Positions 33,759 to 44,717 of a DNA stretch of 64,000 nucleotides are shown piece after piece. The translations under genes were made by a program, and so were the position numbers. Each line of letters opens with the position of its first letter. Position 1 is the stretch's first letter. Location of the stretch: the NCBI RefSeq assembly GCF_032362555.1, contig NC_083506.1:6061501-6125500 (forward strand), read 5' to 3'. The stretch is from Amyelois transitella. Its lineage: Eukaryota > Arthropoda > Insecta > Lepidoptera > Pyralidae. Below the pieces are notes generated by a model, which searched no databases, was not told the origin of the DNA, and saw only the letters and a list, made by a program, of their open reading frames with translations.

Positions 33759-35091
33759 ATTGAATAGGAAGGAGTACTTAGTACTAGCTAGAATTGTTTT
33801 AAAAATCAATTTTTTTAGATTTTAGGGAATTTTAGTATAGAATTTTTTTTGGAGCTTTTTAATTATGTTTCTCACTCAGAGGATTTGATTGTACTATTCT
33901 ATCCAGCAATTGTCTCCTACAGATCACCTTCGGAGTCGTTTGAATAAAGAAAATTCTTTAAAATATCTTGTTTTTTCTTTATCACTTCAGTTTTAATTGC
34001 CAGTGCATTAATATATGAGCTATAATAACAATTGTGAGTTTGTTCGTATATAGGTAGTATATATTGTATAGTAGTAGGTATTATGAATGATAAATAAAAT
34101 AAATAAATGGTAGTATCAGCTTATTATGGATGTCCTAAAAGGCGACTAACAGATAGGCTTATAAACTTGGGATTCTTCTTTTAGGCGACGGGTTAGCAAC
34201 CTGTCACTCTTTGAATCTCAGTTCTATCATTAAGCCAAATAGCTCAATGTGGCCTGTCAGTCTATTCAAGACTGTTGGCTCTGTCTACCCCGCAAGGGAT
34301 ATAGACGTGAATATATATGTATGCATGTATGTAAGCTTCATTTAAGTTTGCACTCAGGTATAGGATTTTGCCTTCCGTGAAATTGCATAAAATCAAATTA
34401 ACTTTTAATGATTATATTAAATTATACTAAACTATTTTATCAAAACTTATAATAAATTTAAAAGCAATCAGTTTTGCATACCCATATTTTGCATTGCAAA
34501 TGTTTATGCCTCTCTCCCGATGGAGTAGCCCACGGATATAGAAGCACTTGTCCCTATCCCTGCATTCTTTTTTGCTACAAACGCATTTTTTTATTTTTTG
34601 ATGCAAGGTTGTTGCTTTAGAGTACTCTTGATCTAAGTTTTATTCAGAACATCTCCAATTATATTTAGGTTATACATTTAAATAGGACAAATCCACATAT
34701 TTATTCAAAATCTTATCTATTTATAGTTAAATGAAACTATGTGATGCTACAGTCATTAAAAAAGAAAAAAATATTTCATAGCCATGGTGAAATGTTCTTC
34801 AAAAAATTATTTGTTTCGATAATTGAGAAACAAGATCACGTCCATGTGGTCGTTCAAAATTCTTGTGTAATTTTATAAAAAAAGCTGAATTAAAAGGTAA
34901 GTTATTTGTTAAATTTGAACTCACTCGTCACAACAAAAGATTTCTACGTATTTAGTACAAATTAAGCGTTAATAAATTTTTAAAACATTAGAAGTTTGAA
35001 ATGATATTAAGTTAGTGCATAGTTATGGTTTACTACGAAAGGTATGCGAAAAATAAGTTTGAAAAAGTTTTGTTTATATTCCAGACAAAAA
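33759..35091. other. Spacer between convergently placed cluster genes
   Basis: No coding exon found apart from the 5' UTR of the micro-protein gene. It holds one SINE copy (34124-34334). Confidence 0.45.
34124..34334 (+). mobile_element. SINE copy, 5'-truncated, forward orientation
   Basis: Runs from ATGGATGTCCTAAAAGGCG through TAGCAACCTGTCACTCTTTG and CTGTCTACCCCGCAAGGG to ATGTATGCATGTATGTAAG. The 5' head (GTGCCGTGTGG) is absent, as expected from incomplete reverse transcription. Confidence 0.8.
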
Positions 35092-35352
35092 ATGGTAAAA
35101 ACGACAGTTTGCAAGCCTCAAGTTCACGCCACGAAAAGTCGTGAGCTGAAAGGGGGAATTCTTTACATCGACTGTCACTGTCTGCGTCGAAATGGACTGC
35201 AGTATGATTGCAAGAGGACTGGATGCCAGAATTCACCCCTATGCGAATCTCTACCCGCACCGCAATGCCAACCCGCTGATGTTGCTTGTCAAAGACATCG
35301 TTTAAATCCACACGCAGAAGCACTCACTGCAATATGTAAAATGCGTAAATAA
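35092..35352 (+). CDS. Cluster protein 6, 86 residues
   Basis: The ATG at 35092 lies 7 nt after a TATATTCCAG acceptor, so an untranslated upstream exon is likely. The protein has KSRELKGGILYIDCHCLRRN followed by GLQYDCKRTGC and a Cys-containing tail ending ICKMRK. The block KSREL[KR]GGI-Y-CHC-[RK]RNGLQ-DC-RTGC is almost identical in the protein at 36214-37122, 1.1 kb downstream: a clear tandem duplicate. The eight cysteines are in irregular pairs that could bind metal or form disulfides. No signal peptide or membrane segment. Function unknown. Confidence 0.8.
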   Translation: MVKTTVCKPQVHATKSRELKGGILYIDCHCLRRNGLQYDCKRTGCQNSPLCESLPAPQCQPADVACQRHRLNPHAEALTAICKMRK

Positions 35353-35684
35353 ATTCCAGATGAAGTCAGGATATATCAATTGAATAGCTCAATATAAACC
35401 TCTTTGATCCGATACATTGAATTCAAATAAAGAAAGCAAAAAAAAAATGCCACCCGAAATGAACGAATTGACACAGAACTAGTTTTGGATTAATCGTATT
35501 TAGATGTATTTTTGATTTATAAAATTATATAAAAATTGAATAGTTAAGAAAATTCTAAATTGTACAAGTAACTGTTTTTTATAATCCATGTAATTAAAAC
35601 AAATATATAAAATAAAATTTTGATAAAATTCTCCTTCCCTCTGATTTTATGTAATATCGGACCGCTGCCACTCAATTCTTAACC

Positions 35685-36113
35685 ATGTAAGTATAGTTTT
35701 CCATAGAATCATTACTATTTTTTCGTAAATATAGATGGGGTTATAATATACCTAACTTTTGTTTTCCAGGTGTTCTCCTTGTGGTCCTATGGTGTGTTAC
35801 AAATATGAAGACTGCGGTCCACCGGTAAGATTCTTTAATAATTTTTAATGTTTCACTCTATTTTTGTCATAAACTGAAAATTCACGATAAAATAAATATT
35901 TAGCTTCAGTGCCTGCCGCGGTCCGCATTCAAGCGGAATGGGCTACAAGATTGTCAGTACTTCCAGCAGGGCTCTGTTCGGTACCTGTGTCGAGCGAGCC
36001 CGTGCTGCCCGAAGCCTTGTCCACCGCCCTGTCCGCCGTGCGTACGACGCCCACCTCCTGGCAAGACCTACGTCACTCGATTCAGCGACTTCGATCTCAT
36101 TTCACAATGGTAG
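35685..36113 (+). CDS. Cluster protein 7, 88 residues, start codon split by an intron
   Basis: AT at 35685-35686 is followed by a GTAAGTATAG donor. After an 83-nt intron (acceptor TTTTCCAG) exon 2 begins with G at 35770, completing ATG. Exon 2 is 35770-35824 and exon 3 is 35904-36113. The product begins MCSPCGPMVCYKYEDCGPP and continues LQCLPRSAFKRNGLQDCQYF, then a CPKPCPPPCPPC tract, ending FDLISQW. FKRNGLQDC matches the KRNGLQ-DC block of proteins 6 and 8. No other in-frame ATG precedes the cysteine-rich head, and splice signals are strong on both sides. Confidence 0.72.
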
Positions 36114-36213
36114 TGCTTGATGCTCTGCTTTCGAAATTAGGTAACTCTTTTTCTTATTCACGGTGGACTGGGCACATTACGAAGCAAATGTCGTGAAAAC
36201 TCTCTTTTTACAG

Positions 36214-37239
36214 AAGGGAAGACCCTCCGCTGGAGCTTCAGAAGCAGAGGAAGGCGGCTCAAAAAAAAAGGCCGAAAAGGAAAATCAGCTGAAACGTATT
36301 AAAAGCAGAGAACTGCGAGGCGGAATTATGTACTATAGTTGCCATTGTATCAAGCGGAATGGCTTACAACACGACTGTCGCCGAACCGGGTGCGGTGGCG
36401 AACCCGCATGCTTGGTGTTGCCAGACCCGCTGTGTGCTCCGAGCCAGCTAGCGCGAGCGCGCGGCCTCGCAGACCCGGCACCTCTAGCAGCGCATATGCG
36501 TGCTCAAGATGGCGGTGCTGGCGGAGCGTCTTCAGATTCTGGTTCCGGAAGCGGAAAAAGATTTATCGTTTGTGAGCTGAAGGGCATTATGCCAGATGTG
36601 TCTGCAGATAAAGGAGGAAAATGTTGTAAGTGTCCTTCTAGTCATGTTCAAACAAAAATCCCTGGGATTCGGGCTTGCATTTGTCTCCCTGATAACGTTC
36701 CTGTTAATCAACCCCCAGCTGCGAAAACTCAAAAGTGCCCGTGCTCTACTAGCGCGAGCTCTCCTGGTGACCAGCTATCAATGTATGCTTTTGACGAGGC
36801 AACACTTGCAAAAATATTCGATAGTTTCGATAAAAAAGAAGTGGTAAAAGAAGAGGGCCGCGGTGGGGTTCATGGACGAAAATCGCAAAAGCCCGTCACC
36901 AAAGCAGAGCCTTGCACCAGGCCAGGTTGTGTTCATTGGAAGCCTCCGCCGCCGTGCGTTTGGGACCTGCCTTGTAAAGCAGATTGTTTCGAGGCGCATC
37001 CTGGAATCCAGCCCGGTCGCAATAAATACATGAGCGGCGGCATGATTGAGGGCGAAACTTGCCGTAGTGGGCGGCGACCTGGAGTAGTAATGCTGTCCCC
37101 AGAATATTGTTCAGAATATTAAATCATATTGTTAACACAAGGCTATTATGCAGGTTGTTCTACCCCGGGCGGCACGTCGACAGGAGCCAGCGGTGGGCCG
37201 GCGGCGGGGCTGCCTATGCTAGTCATGAAGCTTTGCTAG
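36214..37239 (+). CDS. Cluster protein 8, multi-module Cys-rich protein, 5' end unresolved
   Basis: The main exon starts after a CTCTTTTTACAG acceptor at 36214 and is open to TAA at 37122 (302 residues). It contains, in order, a basic KKKAEKENQLKRI stretch, the KSRELRGGIMYYSCHC / KRNGLQHDCRRTGC module (shared with protein 6), an Ala/Gly/Ser linker, KGGKCCKCPSSHVQTKIPG with RACICLPDN, an acidic region, then CVWDLPCKADCFEAHPG and NKYMSGGMIEGETC (shared with protein 1). It may instead be spliced before the TAA to a small GC-rich exon at 37154-37239 reading CSTPGGTSTGASGGPAAGLP then MLVMKLC and TAG. No start codon exon was identified; the first in-frame ATG inside the exon is within the conserved block, so an upstream exon is needed. 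Confidence 0.68.
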
Positions 37240-37649
37240 TCTCTACAAGAGGCTGATTTTCAGAAATATTAAGAAAAAGTGCAAAATACTATCATATTTT
37301 TATTACATAACATATATATTATATATTTTTTATTTTTACTACAGTACTTTTTATTTTACTCCTTTCTTCACGTTTCTATAAGTCTAGACAATGTGGAACC
37401 ACACAAATCCAATGCTAGTGGGACAGACCAGTGGGAAATCGGGAAATGTAGTCAGGCGGAGACTTTATTCTCCCCACAAGCACGGGTACCTACATGATTA
37501 ATATGCCTTTATGGCTCTGTCTACCCAGTATGAATTTTTTATTAAGCCATGTAGTTTCCGGCAGTTAATGTCTCATAAGTTACCTACCTATCTAGAGAAA
37601 GGTACCTACTATTATTTAACACCTGTACTTCTATCGTATTGTGACGAAA

Positions 37650-37868
37650 TCGATACGCCTCAAGTTGCAAGAATAAAAAATAAATTCACGCGACGCTATC
37701 AGACAAAAACAGCGAAAATCCTAAATCGCGCAAGCAAGATTTCACGAATTGGAGCAATTATATATACAACCTCCGACACAACATCGTCGAAGCCGTGGTT
37801 CCCCAGGCATAACACCTAGCCTGGTGGAAGATCTTCCCTTTGGTTTCGGTCGAGCCGAATCATCGCTC
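37650..37868 (-). repeat. Interspersed repeat A, copy 2
   Basis: Inverse copy of the repeat at 4222-4440. It shares CCCCAGGCATAACACCTAGCC, GGAAGATCTTCC and the GAGCCGAATCATCG end. Conservation between the copies is high across about 200 bp. Confidence 0.55.
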
Positions 37869-38345
37869 CCGCTACAGTACTACAGCTAATAGATAGGTAC
37901 CATGTCGAATTTAAATGTGCCTTTGTGATGCTGCCTGGCAGAACCCAGTCACAAATAATGAATAATATTTACAATTTAACATGCATGTATAATAAATGTA
38001 TATTTGTAGGTATGATATAAAGGTTGGAATCGTTCTGAAATCGTTAAAAAGTTTTGATGAAAATTTGTAGAAAGAAGGTGTCTACATCCATAGTGAAAAA
38101 AAAATTGGTGGACAAATCAAGCCGGACAGCTAGAACGTAGCGGTTATATACTCTTTGAACTAGAGGCCAACAACAATTTAACAATCCTTCAACAATCACA
38201 ATGTAATAATCCAAAAAACCGTACCTAAACCTAACACTAAATAACAAATAAATTAGTGTACTAATCCCAAATCTGACAACAGGAAAATTTCGTAAAGTTT
38301 CAATAGTGCTGCAAATGAAAATTATACAAAACCCAAAATAATAAA

Positions 38346-39089
38346 ATGGCTTTGAGGTGCAAACTGTCAATTTTGACCAACACTCCGTATATCAAGTTGC
38401 TGAATAAAAGTGTTCGAAATCAAAGTTACGATTGTGGGTTTCCGTATCCAAGTTGCCCAGAATATGATGAATATGAAGAACAAAATAATATGTACCAAGT
38501 AAGTACTACACTTAAATATATTGGCTATGTCATTGGTTACAGTTCCTGCCTCAGGTTCTTCCAGACACCGCGTACACGCATTATTGTACTTTGTTTTCAA
38601 TATTTTGGAACAGAACAGTTCTGACCCAAAATACTTTTTGTTCCAGCTCCGTAAATATGGACACCCGTTGCCTGGATATCAGTTTGTTCCAACACCTTTT
38701 GAAAGTTTAGAGTGTTTACCAAATGATGTGTTTCGCTGTACCGATGGTGAGGTGAGATAAAAAAAATTTGGCCACATTGCTATTTCAGTAAAGTAAGCTA
38801 AAAATAAGTAACCAGTAAGTTATCTGCCTTTTTCGGAAAGAATCAGAACTATTAAACTACCATTATTTATTTTGAACACCTGGATTAAGTTGATAACTAC
38901 ACGTATTGGTTCATCTTCTTACGAGATTTTTGTGTATAATTTCAGGAACTGGGACCAGGCGCTGGTAAATACAGAGTGTACAAAAATCCAGAATATTTTT
39001 CATTTCATCATATGTCTTACTATGATATGCATCTAATCATGCGCATATTTAGAAACAGTTGCATACCAACCGGAAGGAAACCTGTTTGA
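38346..39089 (+). CDS. Unrecognised small protein, 3 exons, tandem paralogue A
   Basis: Exons are 38346-38498, 38647-38751 and 38946-39089, all phase 0, 133 residues. It starts MALRCKLSILTNTPYIKLLN, has CGFPYPSCPEYDEYEEQNN before the first junction (NMYQ|), FESLECLPNDVFRCTDGE in exon 2 and LGPGAGKYRVYKNPEYFSFH in exon 3, ending CIPTGRKPV. The downstream gene at 39976-41617 has the same exon phases, an identical exon 2 length (105 nt) and matching blocks. Not recognised as a known family. No signal peptide. The NPEYFS(F/Y)H-DM motif with a GRKP tail is diagnostic of the pair. Confidence 0.85.
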
Positions 39090-39975
39090 TCTCAAGACCT
39101 AAAACTATTTGTGCCGTGTATTAGTCAAACGAGTAGATTTGACAAGTAATGATGGTAGATATTTTCTTTTTGATTTATTCCTCGTACTATCCAATGAAAT
39201 AGTGTTAATTTGTGAAAACAGTTCTTGTTAAAAATATTAACAACAGGAAATCTGTGTTTTATTTTCACTTTAAAAGGACTTAACCATCACTTGTATACTA
39301 GTGCGGGTTAACATCCTTCGACGAGAATTTAAAAATATTATCGCAGTATTTGCAGATTTGAGACCAATTTCGAAAGAAAACAACCAATTAACTTAGGGTG
39401 AAACCACATTTTTTGTACATATGTATGTTTGTAAATAACGTAATTGTTATATGTCAAAATATATAGAAAATAACGTGGGTTAGAAAACCTTGGTTTATTG
39501 TTGAATTTAAATTATGGTAGAATCTGTAAATAGACAAGTGTTCCCGAGTTTTAAGTTCGCGTCCATAAAGAAAACCCGCACGCCTTCGCGCCTATTAATC
39601 TATTTAAATACATTTTTTTAACTCTGTGTATCTACTTAATTAACTCCGAAGCTTCTGAGATGATTGTTAGATACTCTACGCTTTTGGGAGTTCTATCTAT
39701 GAAATCTATGCTTTATTTGTTTGGCAAATAAAAAATGATTATTGTTGTAAAACAGAAAAGTCAGAACTAAACTCTATAATGAATATCTGACAAATGCGTA
39801 ATGTAGTAAAATGTTATAAAAATTGCAAGTAAAATGAATAAATTCTATAGAAATATTATCTAACTACATCATGAACGATTAAGTAGCTGTGTTTAATACC
39901 CGCCATTTGAGATATGATATTCCATGTCTCAAGGGGTTCAAAGGGCGGGTATGAAAAATTTATGGGGAGGCAGAG

Positions 39976-41617
39976 ATGCTTCCTATCAGGGCAGGTCGTG
40001 CTGTGACTGTTTCTACTAAAAAACTTTTAGATATACCCTGCTATTGGGTAGACCAAAAAAAAGTTATGACTACTGGAAATAAAAGTGAAAATGAGCGCTC
40101 CAATATGTATGATGTAAGTTAAACTTTTTTATAATATCCATTCATTTATTCAAAAACCAAAAAATCTACAGGGTTAATGAGCCCAAGAAAAAAATTGAGA
40201 AAAGTAAAAAATAAAAGGGAGAATAGTGTGTATCAACTGCTTCATTTCTCACTAGAACTTGAGATTTATCTTTAAACCGATGGGCTGTCTGAACCTGTCA
40301 CTTTGTCTGAATCTTCGAGTAGATACTCCGAGAAGTCTTTTTGCGTTTTTGCTAATAGCAATAGTGCCTTTGCACAAGTTGCTATTTACTACTGTTCCAG
40401 CACAAGTGTGATATTTCTTTAGTCTACTAGTTTAGAGTTCTAACTCAAGAATCTTCGAAAAGCGTATAATTTTTTGGTAGACGATGTTCACAATAAAGTT
40501 ATTTTTTACAAACTACCGCGTACAGTAATCGGATCTGCTGCACGTTATAAGCAAAACACATGAAATTGAGACATGCTTCCAATTTTCGTTTAGGCGCTTA
40601 AACAACTACATTCATTTCACAGTATTAACACTGGATTCACACAGACAGACACTAGAGAAGAGCAATAATTAAACTTTAAGAACTGTGTACTACAATAACT
40701 TAATTTATTTTTAGAGCCGAAAGTTTAGTCCAAACTTACCAAAGTTTGACACGATGACCTGTTTTGAACCCCTTCCAAATATTCCAACTGGTGTATTTAG
40801 AGTTACAGAAGGCGAAGCAGTAAGTAATTAGAAATTCAAGAATCGTAATATTCTGTCCGTAGACCTGGGCAAGGCAGAAAAGAAGCGGCTTAATTAAATT
40901 TTTAATTAAAAAAATTATTCAGAACTTGTCCTATTATATCATATAATGATATGATAACCTATTTCGCCATGTTTTAATTTTTTTGTTATGTAGCTGAATT
41001 TATTTATTAGCCCTTCTTATGGCTCCACATACAAGTATAAAACAAGGCATATAATATATATTCCATATAGGGAAATTGACAACATTTTGCTTAATAATCA
41101 TCAGCTTAAAAAAAGGAAAAATTATAGTACCTATTTACAGATACCGTGTCGTTTGGTTCCCGGCACCAATAGAAAAAGAAAAGGACCACTTCAGCTCTTT
41201 CCCTGTGGATGTCGTAAAAGGCGACTAAAGGATAGGCTTATAAACTTGGGATTCTTCTTTTACGCGACAGGCTAGCAACCTGTTCCTATTTGAATTACAA
41301 TTTTATCATTAAGCCAAACAATCAGTTTTTTTTAAGACTGTTGGCCATGTCTTCCCCGCAAGGGCTATAGACGTGATTATATGTAATATGTATGTACTTA
41401 CTGATTTATTTTAAATTAAATTTACATTATTTTTTTTTTATAAGAAAAGTAACCACATTTTTGTTTTATTTTTCAGAGACTAGGCCCATGCGCTGCCAAA
41501 TGCTGGTACTACCAAAACCCCGAGTACTTTAGTTACCACGATATGACATTCTTCGACTTCCACTTGATCTTAAAAGGCTGTCGCTTGCCTGCACCTAAAA
41601 CCGGAAGGAAACCATGA
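39976..41617 (+). CDS. Unrecognised small protein, 3 exons, tandem paralogue B
   Basis: Exons are 39976-40113, 40715-40819 and 41477-41617, all phase 0, 127 residues. Start ATG 39976 is the first in-frame ATG after an in-frame stop. It reads MLPIRAGRAVTVSTKKLLDI, then NERSNMYD| at the first junction (paralogue A has QNNMYQ|), CFEPLPNIPTGVFRVTEGE in exon 2 and LGPCAAKCWYYQNPEYFSYH then DMTFFDFHLIL in exon 3, ending PKTGRKP. Conservation of NPEYFS, the GRKP tail and all intron positions shows a gene duplication with both copies open. Intron 2 holds a SINE. Confidence 0.85.
41142..41396 (+). mobile_element. SINE copy, forward, in paralogue B intron 2
   Basis: Near full length: ACCGTGTCGTTTGGTTCCCGG, GGATGTCGTAAAAGGCGAC, CTAGCAACCTGTTCC, ending ATAGACGTGATTATATGTA with a degenerate ATGT tail. 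Confidence 0.78.
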
Positions 41618-41862
41618 TATAAAAATTGAAAGTTTTTGTGTTTATATCTAAAGTAGATAATTGACAAATAACATACATACACAAATTACGTCTTTTTATC
41701 TTACTTGTGAGAAAGTAAAGACTCAGAGATAGTCGGTAAAGGTAGTCAGTTCATCTCTTGATTGAAGTTTACAATTTCTTGCCCGTTGTACACATGATTA
41801 AACTAACTTCAAACTTTATACGAGTATTGTTTAATGAAATCAACGCCAATAATGAGTGAGTA

Positions 41863-41971
41863 AATTCTATCATTAAGCCAAGAGCTGAACGTATCATTGG
41901 TATTTACGAGACTGTTGTCTCTGTCTACCCCGCAAGGCATTTAGACGAGATTATACCTATGTATGTATGTA
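41863..41971 (+). mobile_element. SINE 3' piece
   Basis: Strongly 5'-truncated forward copy: TTCTATCATTAAGCCAAGAG, CTGTCTACCCCGCAAGGC, ending in ATGTATGTATGT. Confidence 0.72.
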
Positions 41972-43850
41972 GGATCAGGCGTGAGATATTGCAAAACATA
42001 AATGAGAAAGTGAATTTGTATGACTATTTCCAAATCGGGAGTTAGGACCCGCGCTTTACCTAGATTCTCCGCCTGGGTGGTTACTTCTTACGCTTTATCT
42101 CCTAACAAATCTTAAAGTATTTTATATGGACATGGAGCTAGGTGTAGGCCATGCAAACATTTCTTCTCAATTCCTCGTGACTAAAGAAGCCGGCAAATAC
42201 TAATATCATATAAAGCAATGCAGAACTGCTAGACCGTAAAATTCAATAACACTATTCTAAAGTAGGACTGATAAATGATGTCGCGGACTAATTGCCTATG
42301 CGATATTGCATTTGTCGCGGTCCGCTGGTGAGATGAAGCAATGCAGTTGACAGGTTGTGCTAAACATTCAATGGATTTACTGCTTTTCTCTCATGCATCA
42401 TTAAACGTTATATTCAAGTACTGGCATTGAAGATAATAGAGGTTTATTCATATTCCAAAGTGTAATTAAATATGAGACATATTATTTTGTAGGTGGTGTT
42501 TTGATTTGTTTGGTGTAATTAAATCTATTATCTGATAAAGGTAAACTAAACTTATGAGTATGGTAGGTACTTTGACTAGGAAAAAGGATATTTTAATAGC
42601 GAACACAATAAATGAAAAGCTGTACAGTATACCTACAGATAGTCATAATGCGTTGGTGAAGGTATAATTTTTGGAAATCATTACAGGTTCAAAGACCCGA
42701 TTGAAAGCTAGCTTGAAGTATTTTCCATGATAACCTTCATGCAGCAACAACAGATGTAAACAATAGTCAATAATGACACGCATCTTGCAATTTCCATTCC
42801 CACAGCCCCGGCTCGACTCGTCAACAAAATCAAATTAATTGATTTTATTATCATAACCTTGGTTACTTATTGTTTGATAATATTTATTGACTCGCCATTT
42901 ATTCTTTTGCTTTTTGTTGCTAGATTTCATTCGACTAGGTGTGCGAGGCATTCTCAGCTACTAATATCTGGTATACCTAAACAATTTGGTTAAGTTTTTC
43001 TTACGACTACTTGCCTTGCGTAACGACCAATTTAGGGACGCAAAAAAGAACAAGGAAAATAATGTATAATGACATTACATCAGTAGGAATACAAACCTAA
43101 GAGTAACAATGCCATAACAGGTCCTGGTAAGGTGTTTAGGTATGTTAATATTAGTGAAAATATCAGTAATCGAAAATATATGTGAAATATATATATAAAT
43201 TACTACCCTAATCTTTACTTCCCTATCTAAAAACCTTTGCAATATATCGTTGCAACCTATCAGGATTTTGGATTTGTTTTGATGTTGGGATACCTACACC
43301 TACGGAAAGATATTGAGAAAATATTCTGCCGGAAACCGCACTTTCAATTGTAAAGCTAAAAGTTTACTCCGACTTACAATTGTAGAACTCAATTCACTCG
43401 TATTTTAGATTAAGAGAGCAGAGTATTTGAATTAGTATAAGATTGTAAAACACAACACAATAACTTTTATTACAGTTCGCTTGAGAAGGCTGTTCCTTTG
43501 GCGGGCGCTTCTTCTCCATTACAGGATTTTACAAGTAAGTTTATTAGGAAGAAAAAATCCCAGTAGTTCTACTAATAGGACTACTTTGTAATCCTACTGG
43601 GATCAGGAAGAATTCCTTCTGAAGGAATTATTGTATAACAATTTCTATTGTAATTGACCATACAAAATTCTATTAATAAAAAGTGTGCATAATAAGATTA
43701 TTGGAGGTAGAACTTTCCCCTGCAATTAGCAGATGGCTTCGAAGTTATCAAGCTATTAGATTCGGTTGTAGCGTTTACATCATCTTAATACTACCTTAGT
43801 TTTAAGCTAGTCGTTAAAATTTTGTGAAGTCACTATTAGCTCAATTTTTC

Positions 43851-44036
43851 ATACATATATCACATCTTTATCCCTCCAGGGGTAGGCAGAACAGAACCAA
43901 ACGTCTCGAAAAAACTGAATAGGTAGTAATGTTTAGTCTGGCTTTATGATAAAATGGAAATTCAAATAGTGACAGGTTTCTCGCCCATAGCCTATATAAA
44001 AGAACTATATACATATAGTCACGTCTGTATCCATGA
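43851..44036 (-). mobile_element. Degenerate SINE copy plus second tail fragment
   Basis: Inverse copy with CACATCTTTATCCCTCCAGG and AATTCAAATAGTGACAGG. A second short tail piece (ATAGTCACGTCTGTATCC) follows at about 44015, suggesting two insertions or a rearranged copy. Confidence 0.55.
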
Positions 44037-44499
44037 ATGCTGTTAGGTTTCATCTAAGACACTGAATAAAAGTCAATGTTTTTCAACAACGTCGTAGTTA
44101 TTTTTGTAGTTTAAAAGTTATCACCGGCGTTACATTAAGACACACACACACACATACAAGACCTTATTAAATTCTGGTCAAACCGAATTACCTATCTATG
44201 CTAATATTCCCAAGGCTAATTCACAATGAACTCTGTCTGTTCCAACAGAGTCACAAGACTCGAAAACCGTGTTTGGCTTGATGGCTAGCTAAATGCTACA
44301 ACTGTATGAAGTTTAAATACATACCTACTCGTATTACGAGACTTATACGAAAAAAACCCCGTGAGATACGGATTCCCCTGACAATATAATACATTACAAA
44401 TCACACACTTACATTATCCATATAATAAATAGTAACTGTAACTGACCGATGCCTGTATTTGAATTAATACAAAATATCGATATGGCGGATCTATATAAG

Positions 44500-44717
44500 A
44501 CCCGCAGAAGCCAAAAATGTAATTATTAGAATTTCTTTTTGTCTTTCTGTCTGTCTGTTTATACTCACAAAACCCCAAAAAACTATTGCTTCGATTTCAA
44601 TGCGGTTTCTTCAGTTGTGTTACGTTTGAACTCCCCCCACCCCTCTAAGGGGCAATACAGGGAGCCAACATTTTCAGTGAACTTTTACAACGAACGAAGT
44701 CGCTGACAATAGCTAGT
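44500..44717 (+). mobile_element. Helitron-like fragment ending CTAGT
   Basis: Contains TTGCTTCGATTTCAATGCGG and ends ACGAAGTCGCTGACAATAG then CTAGT, resembling the Helitron-like ends at 18860-19004 and 31720-32319 but diverged. Confidence 0.35.
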
